Positions 8,080 through 15,591 of a DNA stretch of 16,524 bases are shown in pieces. The DNA is from Flammeovirgaceae bacterium. Lineage in GTDB: Bacteria > Bacteroidota > Bacteroidia > Cytophagales > Cyclobacteriaceae. Every line of letters begins with the position of its first letter. Positions within the stretch are counted from its first letter, which is position 1. The notes under the pieces were generated by a model. It ran no database searches. It was given only the letters and a program-made list of their open reading frames with translations, and was not told where the DNA came from. The position numbers and the translations under genes are program-made. The stretch covers positions 1 through 16,524 of the forward strand of contig QIDJ01000290.1 of the NCBI GenBank assembly GCA_003228395.1, given 5' to 3'.

Positions 8080-8111
8080 ATAAAAAGTCAGGCCGTATGT
8101 GAGTACGACCT
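8080..8111 (-). terminator. Rho-independent terminator of the DUF6588 gene
   Basis: Read on the minus strand, AGGTCGTA pairs with TACGGCCT (8 bp including one G-U pair) around a CTCACA loop. After the stem come GAC and a run of five T's. It begins 40 bp beyond the stop of the DUF6588 gene. On the plus strand the stem has a C-A mismatch and no T-run, so it acts for the minus-strand gene. Confidence 0.7.
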
Positions 8112-8150
8112 GTAATATATTTCTTATTGATATCCGGCAGGGTGGCAGGG

Positions 8151-9206
8151 CTACCTGACGCTGAAACCGAAACCCACCGTGAGTGTACTATACTTCTGCA
8201 AGGTGTAATCCGCGTGTAACGTAAAAATGGCTAACTTGAGTCTTACACCGGCAGTGGCCCTGAAACCATTCAACGGGAAATCGAGATTTACCGGATCTTT
8301 TACAAATACAATGTTGCCCGGATTCAACAAATCCTGAAAACCATATTCGCCGGTCATGTCATACTTCGAATTTACCGAGTTATAACCGATTCCGCCATAC
8401 ACGGTAAGCACAGATATCTTTTTGGAAACCAGCACCTGAACAGTCCAGACGCCGGCATCAAAGGAAGCTTTTGAGCCCGGGCTGACCTGAATTACTCCCG
8501 TATTGGAAAAGAAATAGTCCGTATTCAGGTTAGTATAGCCTATCAGGATCGAAAGATCGATCGGTACCGTTTTTATACCCGGTATCCATTGCTTGAAGTC
8601 GTGTTTAACGCCGATACCGAAAAATTTTAACTCAAAATCATCATTGATCGTTACCTTGGGTGCATAGCGCACAATCAACTCGGTATTCTTAACGACTCCA
8701 ACGGCCAGTTGCAACATTGGAACAGGTATGTTTTTGGATGGAATATCATCCCCTACGCCGTCAGGTACATCAAAAGGAGGAGAGGTTACCACCGTTCCTG
8801 TATTAGGATCAGTTACGGAAGATACAAACTGCAGGTCTGAAATACCGCCCAGCAACGTAGGTAAAACGGCATCCGGTCCTCCGGTTGCCAACTGCAGGTT
8901 GGAATATTCGCTCTGGAGAAAATTGAAAGTCAGGTCCTCATCCGGAACAGATACTGAACTCACGTAAAAAGTAAGGTCAAAACCAAGCGGTTCGTGCGTA
9001 GCTGCCGTATTGTACCAGCCATTTGCAACACCGGTGCCGAAACTGTTCATAAAAGGCCGGATGTAATGATTCATATAAGTTGACATATCTTCACCGCCTG
9101 CCTGGATAATCTCATCAAAACCCGGAAGCGTCTGGGCAAATGAACCTGTTATCATTGTTATACTCAGAATTGCCGCTGAAATCGTTTTTGTAAAATGTTT
9201 TTTCAT
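8151..9206 (-). CDS. Exported DUF6588 family protein, likely outer-membrane associated
   Basis: This 351-residue protein has a clear signal peptide: KK at 2-3, a hydrophobic core at about 9-20, and a likely cut near SFAQ at 22-25. The mature start, with an acidic Gly-rich stretch then IRPFMNSFGTG and ANGWYNTA, followed by a GFDLTF strand, matches what I recall of DUF6588 in Bacteroidota. From about residue 150 the chain alternates short beta strands with turns and closes with LTVGFGFSVR, as in outer-membrane barrels. That would place it in the outer membrane or periplasm. The family has no known function. It has its own terminator downstream and a candidate promoter at 9227-9234, and lies divergent from the PerR-like gene with a 188-bp gap. 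The barrel reading is inference. Confidence 0.8.
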   Translation of the reverse strand: MKKHFTKTISAAILSITMITGSFAQTLPGFDEIIQAGGEDMSTYMNHYIRPFMNSFGTGVANGWYNTAATHEPLGFDLTFYVSSVSVPDEDLTFNFLQSEYSNLQLATGGPDAVLPTLLGGISDLQFVSSVTDPNTGTVVTSPPFDVPDGVGDDIPSKNIPVPMLQLAVGVVKNTELIVRYAPKVTINDDFELKFFGIGVKHDFKQWIPGIKTVPIDLSILIGYTNLNTDYFFSNTGVIQVSPGSKASFDAGVWTVQVLVSKKISVLTVYGGIGYNSVNSKYDMTGEYGFQDLLNPGNIVFVKDPVNLDFPLNGFRATAGVRLKLAIFTLHADYTLQKYSTLTVGFGFSVR

Positions 9207-9226
9207 AAAAAAATTGGCTGAAAGTT

Positions 9227-9234
9227 CAAAAATA
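9227..9234 (-). promoter_or_regulatory. Candidate -7 promoter element of the DUF6588 gene
   Basis: On the minus strand the bases read TATTTTTG, an exact fit to the Bacteroidota TAnnTTTG element, ending about 20 bp before the ATG at 9206. No TTTG lies at the ideal distance upstream; the nearest TTG on that strand is 15 bp away. AT-rich DNA makes chance matches likely. Confidence 0.4.
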
Positions 9235-9344
9235 TACCTGTTTAAGCTTCAATAATAAAGTTCAAATTACTAAAAGAAGATAATATCCTAAAATCATTCG
9301 TAAAAAACTTCCGCACTTCACTGGATTTATTAATTTTATTATTC

Positions 9345-9352
9345 TACTTTTG
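9345..9352 (+). promoter_or_regulatory. perR: Candidate -7 promoter element of the PerR-like gene
   Basis: TACTTTTG is an exact match to TAnnTTTG and lies 42 bp before the TTG start codon. A good -33 TTTG is not evident. Transcripts starting just after it would carry the Fur-like box at 9373-9387 in their leader, so bound repressor could block elongation or overlap the early transcribed region. Confidence 0.45.
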
Positions 9353-9372
9353 TGATAATAACTTTTCTTTGT

Positions 9373-9387
9373 TGATAATTATTATTG
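9373..9387. promoter_or_regulatory. Fur/PerR-like operator box
   Basis: TGATAATTATTATTG fits the 7-1-7 Fur/PerR consensus TGATAATNATTATCA at all positions except the last two. A further TGATAAT half-site lies at 9353-9359. The box ends 7 bp before the start codon of the Fur-family gene, so autoregulation of the regulator and the peroxiredoxin behind it is likely. No binding evidence can be given from sequence alone. Confidence 0.55.
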
Positions 9388-9394
9388 TTTAAAT

Positions 9395-9847
9395 TTGACT
9401 TTAAAAGACCTGCAATATATCAAGCAAAAGCTGGCCTATCATGGCCTTAAAGTAACCCATCAGCGTTTGGTTATTTACCAGGTGTTGCAGGAGACCGATA
9501 CACACCCTGCTGCTGAAGGTATTTATGAAAAGATTAAAAAGAGAAATCCAAGTATCAGTCTTGGAACGGTGTATAAAACACTCGAGGTTTTTGTTAAAAA
9601 AGGCCTCATTAAGAAAATAAATACCAGCGAAGGCAACATGCGTTATGATGCCCGCATAGACAATCACAATCATATTTACTGTACAAATACAAAAGAAATT
9701 ATAGATTTTAAAGACCTTGAGCTCGACATGCTGGTCAGGGCTTTTCTTAAAAGAAAAAAGATTGGAAATTTCACACTGAAAGAATTCAGGTTACATATTT
9801 CGGGTGAAAAAATAGATCCCGGCAAGCACATTGAGATTACCGGATAA
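9395..9847 (+). CDS. perR: Fur-family peroxide regulator, PerR-like
   Basis: This 150-residue regulator has an N-terminal winged helix (KVTHQRLVIYQVL, then SLGTVYKTLEVF at 56-66) and a C-terminal metal-sensing dimerisation domain. The residues that bind the regulatory Fe/Mn in Bacillus subtilis PerR are all present at the same numbers: H37, D85, H91, H93 and D104. Asp at 104 is the PerR-type residue; Fur has Glu there. Of the four structural-zinc cysteines only C96 remains; T99, S136 and K139 replace the others. The start must be TTG at 9395, since no ATG or GTG lies between the upstream stop at 9359 and that point, and the protein would otherwise lose its DNA-binding domain. It is 37 bp before a peroxiredoxin gene and preceded by a Fur-like box. 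It probably represses that pair until peroxide inactivates it. Confidence 0.85.
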   Translation: MTLKDLQYIKQKLAYHGLKVTHQRLVIYQVLQETDTHPAAEGIYEKIKKRNPSISLGTVYKTLEVFVKKGLIKKINTSEGNMRYDARIDNHNHIYCTNTKEIIDFKDLELDMLVRAFLKRKKIGNFTLKEFRLHISGEKIDPGKHIEITG

Positions 9848-9884
9848 ATTAAATTAAATTTTAAACACTTAAATTCATAATATT

Positions 9885-10514
9885 ATGTCATTAGTAGGGA
9901 AAAAAGCGCCGTTATTCAATGTAGGTGCCGTAATCAATGGCGAAGAAATCGTCGATACTTTTTCACTGGAGCAATACATCGGAAACAAAGAGGTATTGTT
10001 CTTCTTTTATCCTAAAGACTTCACATTTGTCTGTCCTACCGAAATTCTTGCTTTTCAGGAAAAACTCGCCGAGTTTGATAAAAGAGGCGTGCAGGTGGTG
10101 GGTTGCTCTACCGATACGGAAGAAACACACCTTGCGTGGTTGAATACTGAAAAAGACCAGGGTGGAATTCGGAGCGTAACCTATCCGATGGTAGCTGATG
10201 TTGCCAAAACAATTGCGTCAAACTTCGGCGTACTTGCCGGCGACTGGAACTACTCCGAAGACGGAATCCTTCAGTTTGACGGCACTGCCATTGCATACCG
10301 TGGATCTTTTTTTATTGATAAAGAAGGTATAGTAAGGCACGAAACCATCAACGACTTACCATTAGGTCGAAATATTGATGAATACCTGCGCATTATTGAT
10401 GCATGGCATCACACCCAGGAATTCGGCGAAGTATGTCCTGCCAACTGGGAAGAAGGCAAAGACGCTATGGAAGCCACACGCAAAGGCGTAGCCGAATACC
10501 TTGCCGCACATTAA
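9885..10514 (+). CDS. ahpC: Typical 2-Cys peroxiredoxin (AhpC/Prx1 family)
   Basis: This 209-residue cytoplasmic thiol peroxidase reduces hydrogen peroxide, organic peroxides and peroxynitrite. The peroxidatic cysteine is C50 in PKDFTFVCPTE, with the supporting Pro and Thr in place. The resolving cysteine is C184 in GEVCPANW, so it should form the intersubunit disulfide of typical 2-Cys enzymes. The segment after the GG (GGIRSV) and the C-terminal tail do not show the YF motif linked to sensitivity to over-oxidation. No ahpF is adjacent, so the reductant is probably thioredoxin or an unlinked AhpF; that is inference. It follows the PerR-like regulator by 37 bp and ends at a strong terminator, which makes a self-contained peroxide-response unit. 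Confidence 0.95.
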   Translation: MSLVGKKAPLFNVGAVINGEEIVDTFSLEQYIGNKEVLFFFYPKDFTFVCPTEILAFQEKLAEFDKRGVQVVGCSTDTEETHLAWLNTEKDQGGIRSVTYPMVADVAKTIASNFGVLAGDWNYSEDGILQFDGTAIAYRGSFFIDKEGIVRHETINDLPLGRNIDEYLRIIDAWHHTQEFGEVCPANWEEGKDAMEATRKGVAEYLAAH

Positions 10515-10535
10515 TGAACAGGGTTTCTGATTATT

Positions 10536-10567
10536 AAAGCTGCCTGATAAATCCGGCAGCTTTTTTT
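10536..10567 (+). terminator. Rho-independent terminator after the peroxiredoxin gene
   Basis: A perfect 9-bp stem (AAAGCTGCC with GGCAGCTTT) encloses a 10-base loop and runs into seven T's. It starts 21 bp after the peroxiredoxin stop. The A/T ends of the stem could let it also work on the other strand, but no minus-strand gene ends here. Confidence 0.9.
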
Positions 10568-10603
10568 GTTAATAATCTCTTTTGATAATATTACCGCCTA
10601 TTT

Positions 10604-10624
10604 TTAAATCTTTATTAGATTTAA
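10604..10624. repeat. Perfect 8-bp inverted repeat upstream of plsC
   Basis: TTAAATCT and AGATTTAA are exact reverse complements spaced by five bases (TTATT), ending 19 bp before the plsC start codon. The symmetry and length fit a dimeric regulator site or an AT-rich leader hairpin. A plain chance palindrome in AT-rich DNA is also possible. Confidence 0.35.
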
Positions 10625-10643
10625 CCCTGTTGGAAACAATTCC

Positions 10644-11393
10644 ATGAAATTGACACGAAGGCTATATTCAATTCAGGTAATGCTGGCATTTGCTGTCCCG
10701 TTTGTTGGTTTTTTCCCGATATACTTCATCTTATGCCAGAATGAAAAATGGCATATTCACGCGTATAAACTTAACAGGTTGTGGGCAAAAATATTTTTTT
10801 CCCTTGGCGGAATACCTGTTGAAGTGGAGTACAGGAAAAAACTCGATAAAAACAGACAATATATATTTTGCCCCAATCACAGTTCTTTTCTTGACATTCC
10901 AACAATCGGTCTTACCCGGCATCCGTTTGCTTTTGTAGGGAAAAGCTCGATAGAAAAAGTACCTGTATTTGGTTACCTGTACCGCAAATTACATATTACC
11001 GTTGACAGAAACAGCCTGAAAAGCAGGTACGAAACCGTTTTGAAATCGAGAGAAGCGATTGATAAAGGAAAAAGCCTTGTGATATTTCCCGAAGGAGGCA
11101 TACTTAACCCTTCCCCGCCCAAAATGGTTCAGTTCAAAGACGGCCCGTTCCGGGTAGCCATCGAAAAGAAGGTGCCACTTGTGCCGGTGACAATTCCGTA
11201 TAATTGGATAATTTTGCCCGACAACGGGAAGTTTTTATTGAATAAAAAGCACAAAAAGGTGAAGATAATTTTTCACGAACCGATCGAAACCAGCGGAATG
11301 ACAATTGACGACCTAGAATCTCTGAAAGAGAAAACTTTTAATATCATTGATTCGGAACTGAAAAAACAGAAGGCCTATGAAGATCAACGATGA
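10644..11393 (+). CDS. plsC: 1-acyl-sn-glycerol-3-phosphate acyltransferase (PlsC family)
   Basis: This 249-residue membrane-bound acyltransferase is expected to add the second acyl chain to lysophosphatidic acid in phospholipid synthesis, though related acyltransferases act on other lysolipids. An N-terminal hydrophobic segment (about 10-31) is followed by the catalytic HX4D motif NHSSFLD (H79, D84), a VDRNS block at 120-124 that matches motif II, and the FPEGG motif at 148-152. A VPVTI stretch further on matches the fourth family motif. The gene is first in a coupled run: its last 17 bp overlap gatC, and gatC overlaps the TPR gene. A perfect inverted repeat lies just upstream. Substrate identity is inferred from family membership only. 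Confidence 0.9.
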   Translation: MKLTRRLYSIQVMLAFAVPFVGFFPIYFILCQNEKWHIHAYKLNRLWAKIFFSLGGIPVEVEYRKKLDKNRQYIFCPNHSSFLDIPTIGLTRHPFAFVGKSSIEKVPVFGYLYRKLHITVDRNSLKSRYETVLKSREAIDKGKSLVIFPEGGILNPSPPKMVQFKDGPFRVAIEKKVPLVPVTIPYNWIILPDNGKFLLNKKHKKVKIIFHEPIETSGMTIDDLESLKEKTFNIIDSELKKQKAYEDQR

Positions 11394-11670
11394 ATTACTG
11401 GATAAACTGGCCCGGTTAGCCAGAATTAATATCCCCGGGTCTGACAAGGAGAATATGAAAGCAGAGCTTTCAGAAATTGTAACATGGATGGAAAAGTTAA
11501 GTGAACTTGATACGAACGATGTTGAACCGCTCACCAACATGTCGGAAGAGGTAAACAGGTGGAGGGAGGATAGCCCACAGCCCCATCTTGACAGGAAAGT
11601 AGCGCTGAATAATGCGCCCTCTCACGAATCAGGGTATTTCAAAGTTCCTAATGTATTGAAAAGCAAATGA
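11377..11670 (+). CDS. gatC: Asp-tRNA(Asn)/Glu-tRNA(Gln) amidotransferase subunit C
   Basis: GatC is the small subunit that wraps around GatA and stabilises GatCAB, which converts misacylated Glu-tRNA(Gln) or Asp-tRNA(Asn) to the amide form. The 97-residue length is normal. The N-terminal helix pair (LLDKLARLARINI and the IVTWMEKLSELD segment), VEPLTN in the middle and the C-terminal NAPSHESGYFKVPNVL are the family's signatures. gatA and gatB are not in the window, so the complex is encoded at scattered loci. The gene overlaps plsC by 17 bp and shares an ATGA with the next gene, so all three are probably translated together. Confidence 0.95.
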   Translation: MKINDELLDKLARLARINIPGSDKENMKAELSEIVTWMEKLSELDTNDVEPLTNMSEEVNRWREDSPQPHLDRKVALNNAPSHESGYFKVPNVLKSK

Positions 11671-14660
11671 TCCGGTTTGTTTTCTGGGACGAATGGCCCA
11701 GGCCATTGCAGATTATCCTGTTTATTTTCAGCTTTCTTTTCATTGCTTCGATGTTTTACGCACTCGTATGTGACATACTAGGTTACGACATCATCCTCGG
11801 TTGGGAAGTTATAAGTAAAGCGACGCCTTTGGCAGTAGAAATAAAAACGATCGGTGCCGGACCGTTTCAATTTCCGCTGGTTGTCGATAATTATGTAGTA
11901 ACGGTTCAATATCACGGAAGTGATATGAGCGTAAACCGGTTTGCCGGTTATTTTTCTCTCCTGGCCATAATTTTCGCGCTTGTATTGGGCATTACTGCCT
12001 CTACCTACCTGAAAAAGTTTTGGTACGTCTTTGTATCCGTCATCTTCATTGTGATACTTCTTTTTTTTAAAGTTGACACCCTCCATCTGTTCGGGTGGTC
12101 TGACAATACGGCAATAGTATTGATTATTGCTTCCTATCTCGGACTGGCTTATTTCCTTAATGCAATTCAACCCTACCACGACTTTGTTCTGCGCCTGAAA
12201 GCCTTTACAGGTATAACAATAGGCTGGGGTACGCTGATATACTTTTTCGCCGGGGTTGAACAACCCTTCCTTCTGTTAAGCGCCAATGCATTCCTGATTC
12301 CCTTTTTAATCGGTGTGTTATTTATTTTTATGGTATCTCACGAAATCATGTATTTTGTAATTATTGCGCTAACGAAGTCGCCCGCGAAATCCGGCAACAG
12401 CTTAACACAATTCACATTGTTTACGGTGATCTACCTGGCAAATGTCCTTATTTTGTACTTACATGACACCCACGTAATTGAGTGGGATTTTTATTACCTT
12501 AATCCCTACGTTTTACTTGTGGTTTCAGCCACATTGGGTCTTTGGGGATTACAAAGCAGGCGGATCTTTTTCAGAAACAGTGTAAAGGATTATCCTATAC
12601 TGGTTTATATGTACCTTGTAATGGGGATTTTTTGCTTTGGAAGCCTGTTTTACTTCCTTGGGAATGCCAATGACCCGATACTGCAGGTGGTTAAAGATGC
12701 CATCATTTACTCACATCTCGGATTTGGCGCTATTTTTTTTATTTACGTAATCACCAATTTTATGGGGATGCTACGAAAAAACATGCAGGTAGCGAAAGTG
12801 ATCTACAAACCAACAAATATGCCGCACTTTACCTTTCGCTTTGCAGGAGCGATTGTGGTATTGGCGCTGTTTCTCAAGGAAAATATTGAAGTTCCGGTAA
12901 ATCACACCCTGTCAGGCATGTTTAACCATACAGGCGATTATTATAAAGTGATCGGCGATAAACTTAACGCCGAAAGCTATTACGACAACGGCCGGCTATA
13001 TGGCTATATGAATCACAAGTCAAATTATGCGCTTGCCAGAATATATGAATCAAGAGGGGATACAGAAAATGCGATCAAACATTATGAAAATGCCGTTCGC
13101 AAAAGACCAAGTGAAATGGCTTATGTAAACCTGAGCGCATTAAAAATGAAGCAGGGAGATTTATTTAAATCCTTATTTACCCTTAATGACGGACAACGAT
13201 TCTTCCCTTCAGGAAAAGCCATCCTGAATAACAAGGGCCACCTGTTCAACCGTATAAATATTTCCGATTCAGCATTAATCTACTTTGATGCCAGCCATCG
13301 TGCCGGCGACCGGTTGCATGCCGCGGCAACCAACTACCTGGCGGTTCTGACTCATTCGAATTTTAATTTCGATGCCGATTCCGTTTCCCGGCATTACAAT
13401 GCTCAAAACGCTGCCTCTGCTTTGGCTAATGTGATGCTGCTCCGGAATATGGAAGCCAACTTCAGCATATATCCGGTGGAATCTGAACCGGAAGAACGCT
13501 TTACAGAAAGCACAGCCGCCTTTTGGGCAAACTACCTGATCAATCAGTACCGGTTTGCAGACAGCATTGTGTTTAATAAACTTGAATCAACGCTGGCAAA
13601 CCCATCGAATGGCCGGTTTCAGGAAGAGGTTGACTATTCCCTTGCCATTGCTTATTATCAGGCAGGATATATCCGTAAGGCAGTGGACAAATTCAGACAA
13701 CTGGCTCTGAAAGGTACCCGGCAGTCAGGCAGGTATTTTCACGATCTTGGATTACTCATGATGGAGATGAGTGATTTTCGTCAGGCCGCAGGATATTTTG
13801 AACTGGCGTTATCAGAAAATTACGATGACGCCGGATTCAAAATAAATGTTTGTGAACTTGAATATGACCAAAAAAAAGTATTTGATGAATGGGGCAAGCT
13901 TGCTGAAAATGATTCATCGTTGAATTCAGAAACGGCAAAATCAATAATCCAGATACTGGTCATGCCGGTGAATGAAGCGGCATTGCTCGATGATTCCATG
14001 TTATACCTGTATTTGCATTATAAAAAAAGTGAATTAACTGAACCTCAAACAGATGGGTTATTCCGGCTGCTGAATGAACCCTCCCTGATTGTAAAAACCG
14101 GGCTGGACCTTGCAGAATATTATTACATGAAAGAATATTATGGCCTAGCCGAAAAATATATGGATAAGGCATTGCAACTTGAAGCAGATGTTACAATCCA
14201 CCGGCGGTTATGGCTGCTTCATCTTGACAACCTGGCCCGCCGAAATGACATCAGCGCATTGGAAAAGGCATTAGGTGGGGAAAAATGGATCCCCTTTGAC
14301 CGGCGCTGGTATTACCGTGCAGCGATTGCGAATGCCAGAGGGGATTCGGAGGAAGCACGCAGGTTGTTTGAAATTATAAAAAACATGAATCCATTTCATG
14401 AAGATGCCATCATCGCGTCAGCTGCATTTTTTGAGGAGGATCAGGAAGACCTGAAATCATATAATATTCTTGTTGAGGCATTGCTCCAATATCCCTGGTC
14501 GGTAAAACTGATTAAGGCATACATACTCGAATGTATTGATGAGAACCTCCATTCATACGCCCTCAACAGCTTAAACACACTAAAAATACTGACTGATGAT
14601 GACGATTATGAAGGTTTTGTAAAAAGAAATGAAGCGCAATTACAATCCACAGAGGATTAA
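11667..14660 (+). CDS. Large polytopic membrane protein with C-terminal TPR domain, function unknown
   Basis: I do not recognise the family of this 997-residue protein. The first 405 residues contain about eleven hydrophobic helices, for example 15-38, 95-115, 118-135, 148-168, 200-235, 248-266, 309-332 and 348-368. Residues 41-90 form a soluble loop after the first helix. From about residue 425 to the end the chain is soluble and helical with tetratricopeptide-like units, clear at 426-480 (NYALARIYESRGDTENAIKH is typical), around 670-740 and again near 840-930. The layout resembles membrane proteins that use TPR tails as docking surfaces, but no catalytic motif is visible. Hydrophobicity does not settle which side of the membrane the tail is on. 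The start ATG overlaps the gatC stop as ATGA, so coupled translation is likely. Confidence 0.85.
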   Translation: MIRFVFWDEWPRPLQIILFIFSFLFIASMFYALVCDILGYDIILGWEVISKATPLAVEIKTIGAGPFQFPLVVDNYVVTVQYHGSDMSVNRFAGYFSLLAIIFALVLGITASTYLKKFWYVFVSVIFIVILLFFKVDTLHLFGWSDNTAIVLIIASYLGLAYFLNAIQPYHDFVLRLKAFTGITIGWGTLIYFFAGVEQPFLLLSANAFLIPFLIGVLFIFMVSHEIMYFVIIALTKSPAKSGNSLTQFTLFTVIYLANVLILYLHDTHVIEWDFYYLNPYVLLVVSATLGLWGLQSRRIFFRNSVKDYPILVYMYLVMGIFCFGSLFYFLGNANDPILQVVKDAIIYSHLGFGAIFFIYVITNFMGMLRKNMQVAKVIYKPTNMPHFTFRFAGAIVVLALFLKENIEVPVNHTLSGMFNHTGDYYKVIGDKLNAESYYDNGRLYGYMNHKSNYALARIYESRGDTENAIKHYENAVRKRPSEMAYVNLSALKMKQGDLFKSLFTLNDGQRFFPSGKAILNNKGHLFNRINISDSALIYFDASHRAGDRLHAAATNYLAVLTHSNFNFDADSVSRHYNAQNAASALANVMLLRNMEANFSIYPVESEPEERFTESTAAFWANYLINQYRFADSIVFNKLESTLANPSNGRFQEEVDYSLAIAYYQAGYIRKAVDKFRQLALKGTRQSGRYFHDLGLLMMEMSDFRQAAGYFELALSENYDDAGFKINVCELEYDQKKVFDEWGKLAENDSSLNSETAKSIIQILVMPVNEAALLDDSMLYLYLHYKKSELTEPQTDGLFRLLNEPSLIVKTGLDLAEYYYMKEYYGLAEKYMDKALQLEADVTIHRRLWLLHLDNLARRNDISALEKALGGEKWIPFDRRWYYRAAIANARGDSEEARRLFEIIKNMNPFHEDAIIASAAFFEEDQEDLKSYNILVEALLQYPWSVKLIKAYILECIDENLHSYALNSLNTLKILTDDDDYEGFVKRNEAQLQSTED

Positions 14661-14857
14661 CCTTTAACAATTAGGCTCTTAATAAGACCATTAGCTGACA
14701 TATGATTTACTCCGTTTAAATAAAATTGTTTGATAAACCCCCTGATAATTGGTCGATTTGCCTGGTGATGCCGTATATTAAATTGTTAATTATTATAAAT
14801 TTGGCAGCCGGTTGTAACTTTTTAAGTCTCCGTTTCATCTTTAATTAAAGATATGCT
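14661..14857. other. Intergenic region with no gene, before the ABC ATPase
   Basis: This 197-bp AT-rich gap contains no open frame of note and no clear terminator for the TPR gene. A TGATAAT half-site lies near 14743 without a matching partner. The only signal I would use is the promoter element at 14796-14803. Confidence 0.5.
14796..14803 (+). promoter_or_regulatory. Candidate -7 promoter element of the ABC ATPase gene
   Basis: TAAATTTG matches TAnnTTTG exactly and lies 54 bp before the ATG at 14858. The expected TTTG about 19 bases upstream is absent. It would drive the ABC ATPase and the adenosyltransferase gene behind it. Confidence 0.4.
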
Positions 14858-15583
14858 ATGCAGAAAATGATCGAAACACATGAACTTGCAAGAATATACC
14901 ACATGGGTAGTGAGGTGGTAAATGCCTTGCAATCCATTACCATAGATATTTACCGGGGTGAATATGTTGCTTGTATGGGGCCTTCAGGATCGGGTAAATC
15001 CACATTGATGAATATTATCGGATGCCTTGACACCCCAACAGGCGGAACCTACATCCTGAATAACCATGATGTGAGCGATCTGACGGAAAACGAACTGGCT
15101 GAAATCAGAAACAAGGAAATCGGCTTTGTATTTCAGACCTTTAACCTGCTTCCCAGGGCTACCGCCCTCGATAATGTTGCGCTACCTCTGATTTATGCAG
15201 GATATGGAAAGTACGACCGCGAAGAAATGGCATTACAAACTCTGGAGAATGTGGGGCTGGCCGACAGGGCGACTCATAAGCCTAACGAACTTTCAGGTGG
15301 TCAGCGGCAACGGGTTGCCATTGCCAGAGCGCTTGTAAATAACCCCAGTATTATTCTTGCTGACGAACCTACCGGCAACCTTGATACAAAAACATCCACA
15401 GATATTATGGAGCTTTTCGCGCAACTGCACGATCAGGGCAACACCATTATTATGGTTACCCATGAACGTGATATATCGCATTACGCACACAGGATAATAA
15501 AATTGCGGGACGGACTGGTGGAATCGGATGAAAAAAATGAAAATATATTTCGACCCGTCAAAAGCACTGTAGTTACTTCATAA
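14858..15583 (+). CDS. ABC transporter ATP-binding protein (LolD/MacB/FtsE class)
   Basis: This 241-residue nucleotide-binding subunit powers an ABC system at the cytoplasmic face. It has Walker [10 protein letters not shown] (41-49), Q-loop Q93, signature LSGGQRQR (145-152), Walker B IILADE (165-170) followed by the D-loop PTGNLD, and the switch histidine H202 in VTHE. The Walker A to Q-loop spacing and the LDTPTGGTY segment fit the LolD/MacB/FtsE-like class, which works with MacB-type permeases in lipoprotein release, macrolide or peptide export, or mechanotransmission. No permease gene adjoins it, so the partner is elsewhere and the substrate cannot be named. The next gene starts 8 bp downstream and is metabolically unrelated. 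Confidence 0.92.
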   Translation: MQKMIETHELARIYHMGSEVVNALQSITIDIYRGEYVACMGPSGSGKSTLMNIIGCLDTPTGGTYILNNHDVSDLTENELAEIRNKEIGFVFQTFNLLPRATALDNVALPLIYAGYGKYDREEMALQTLENVGLADRATHKPNELSGGQRQRVAIARALVNNPSIILADEPTGNLDTKTSTDIMELFAQLHDQGNTIIMVTHERDISHYAHRIIKLRDGLVESDEKNENIFRPVKSTVVTS

Positions 15584-15591
15584 AACAAAAA

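Noticed and set aside
11778..12263. Minus-strand open frame of 161 codons
   Set aside because: It lies opposite the membrane part of the TPR gene, whose own frame shows regular hydrophobic helices; the antisense product has no recognisable feature.
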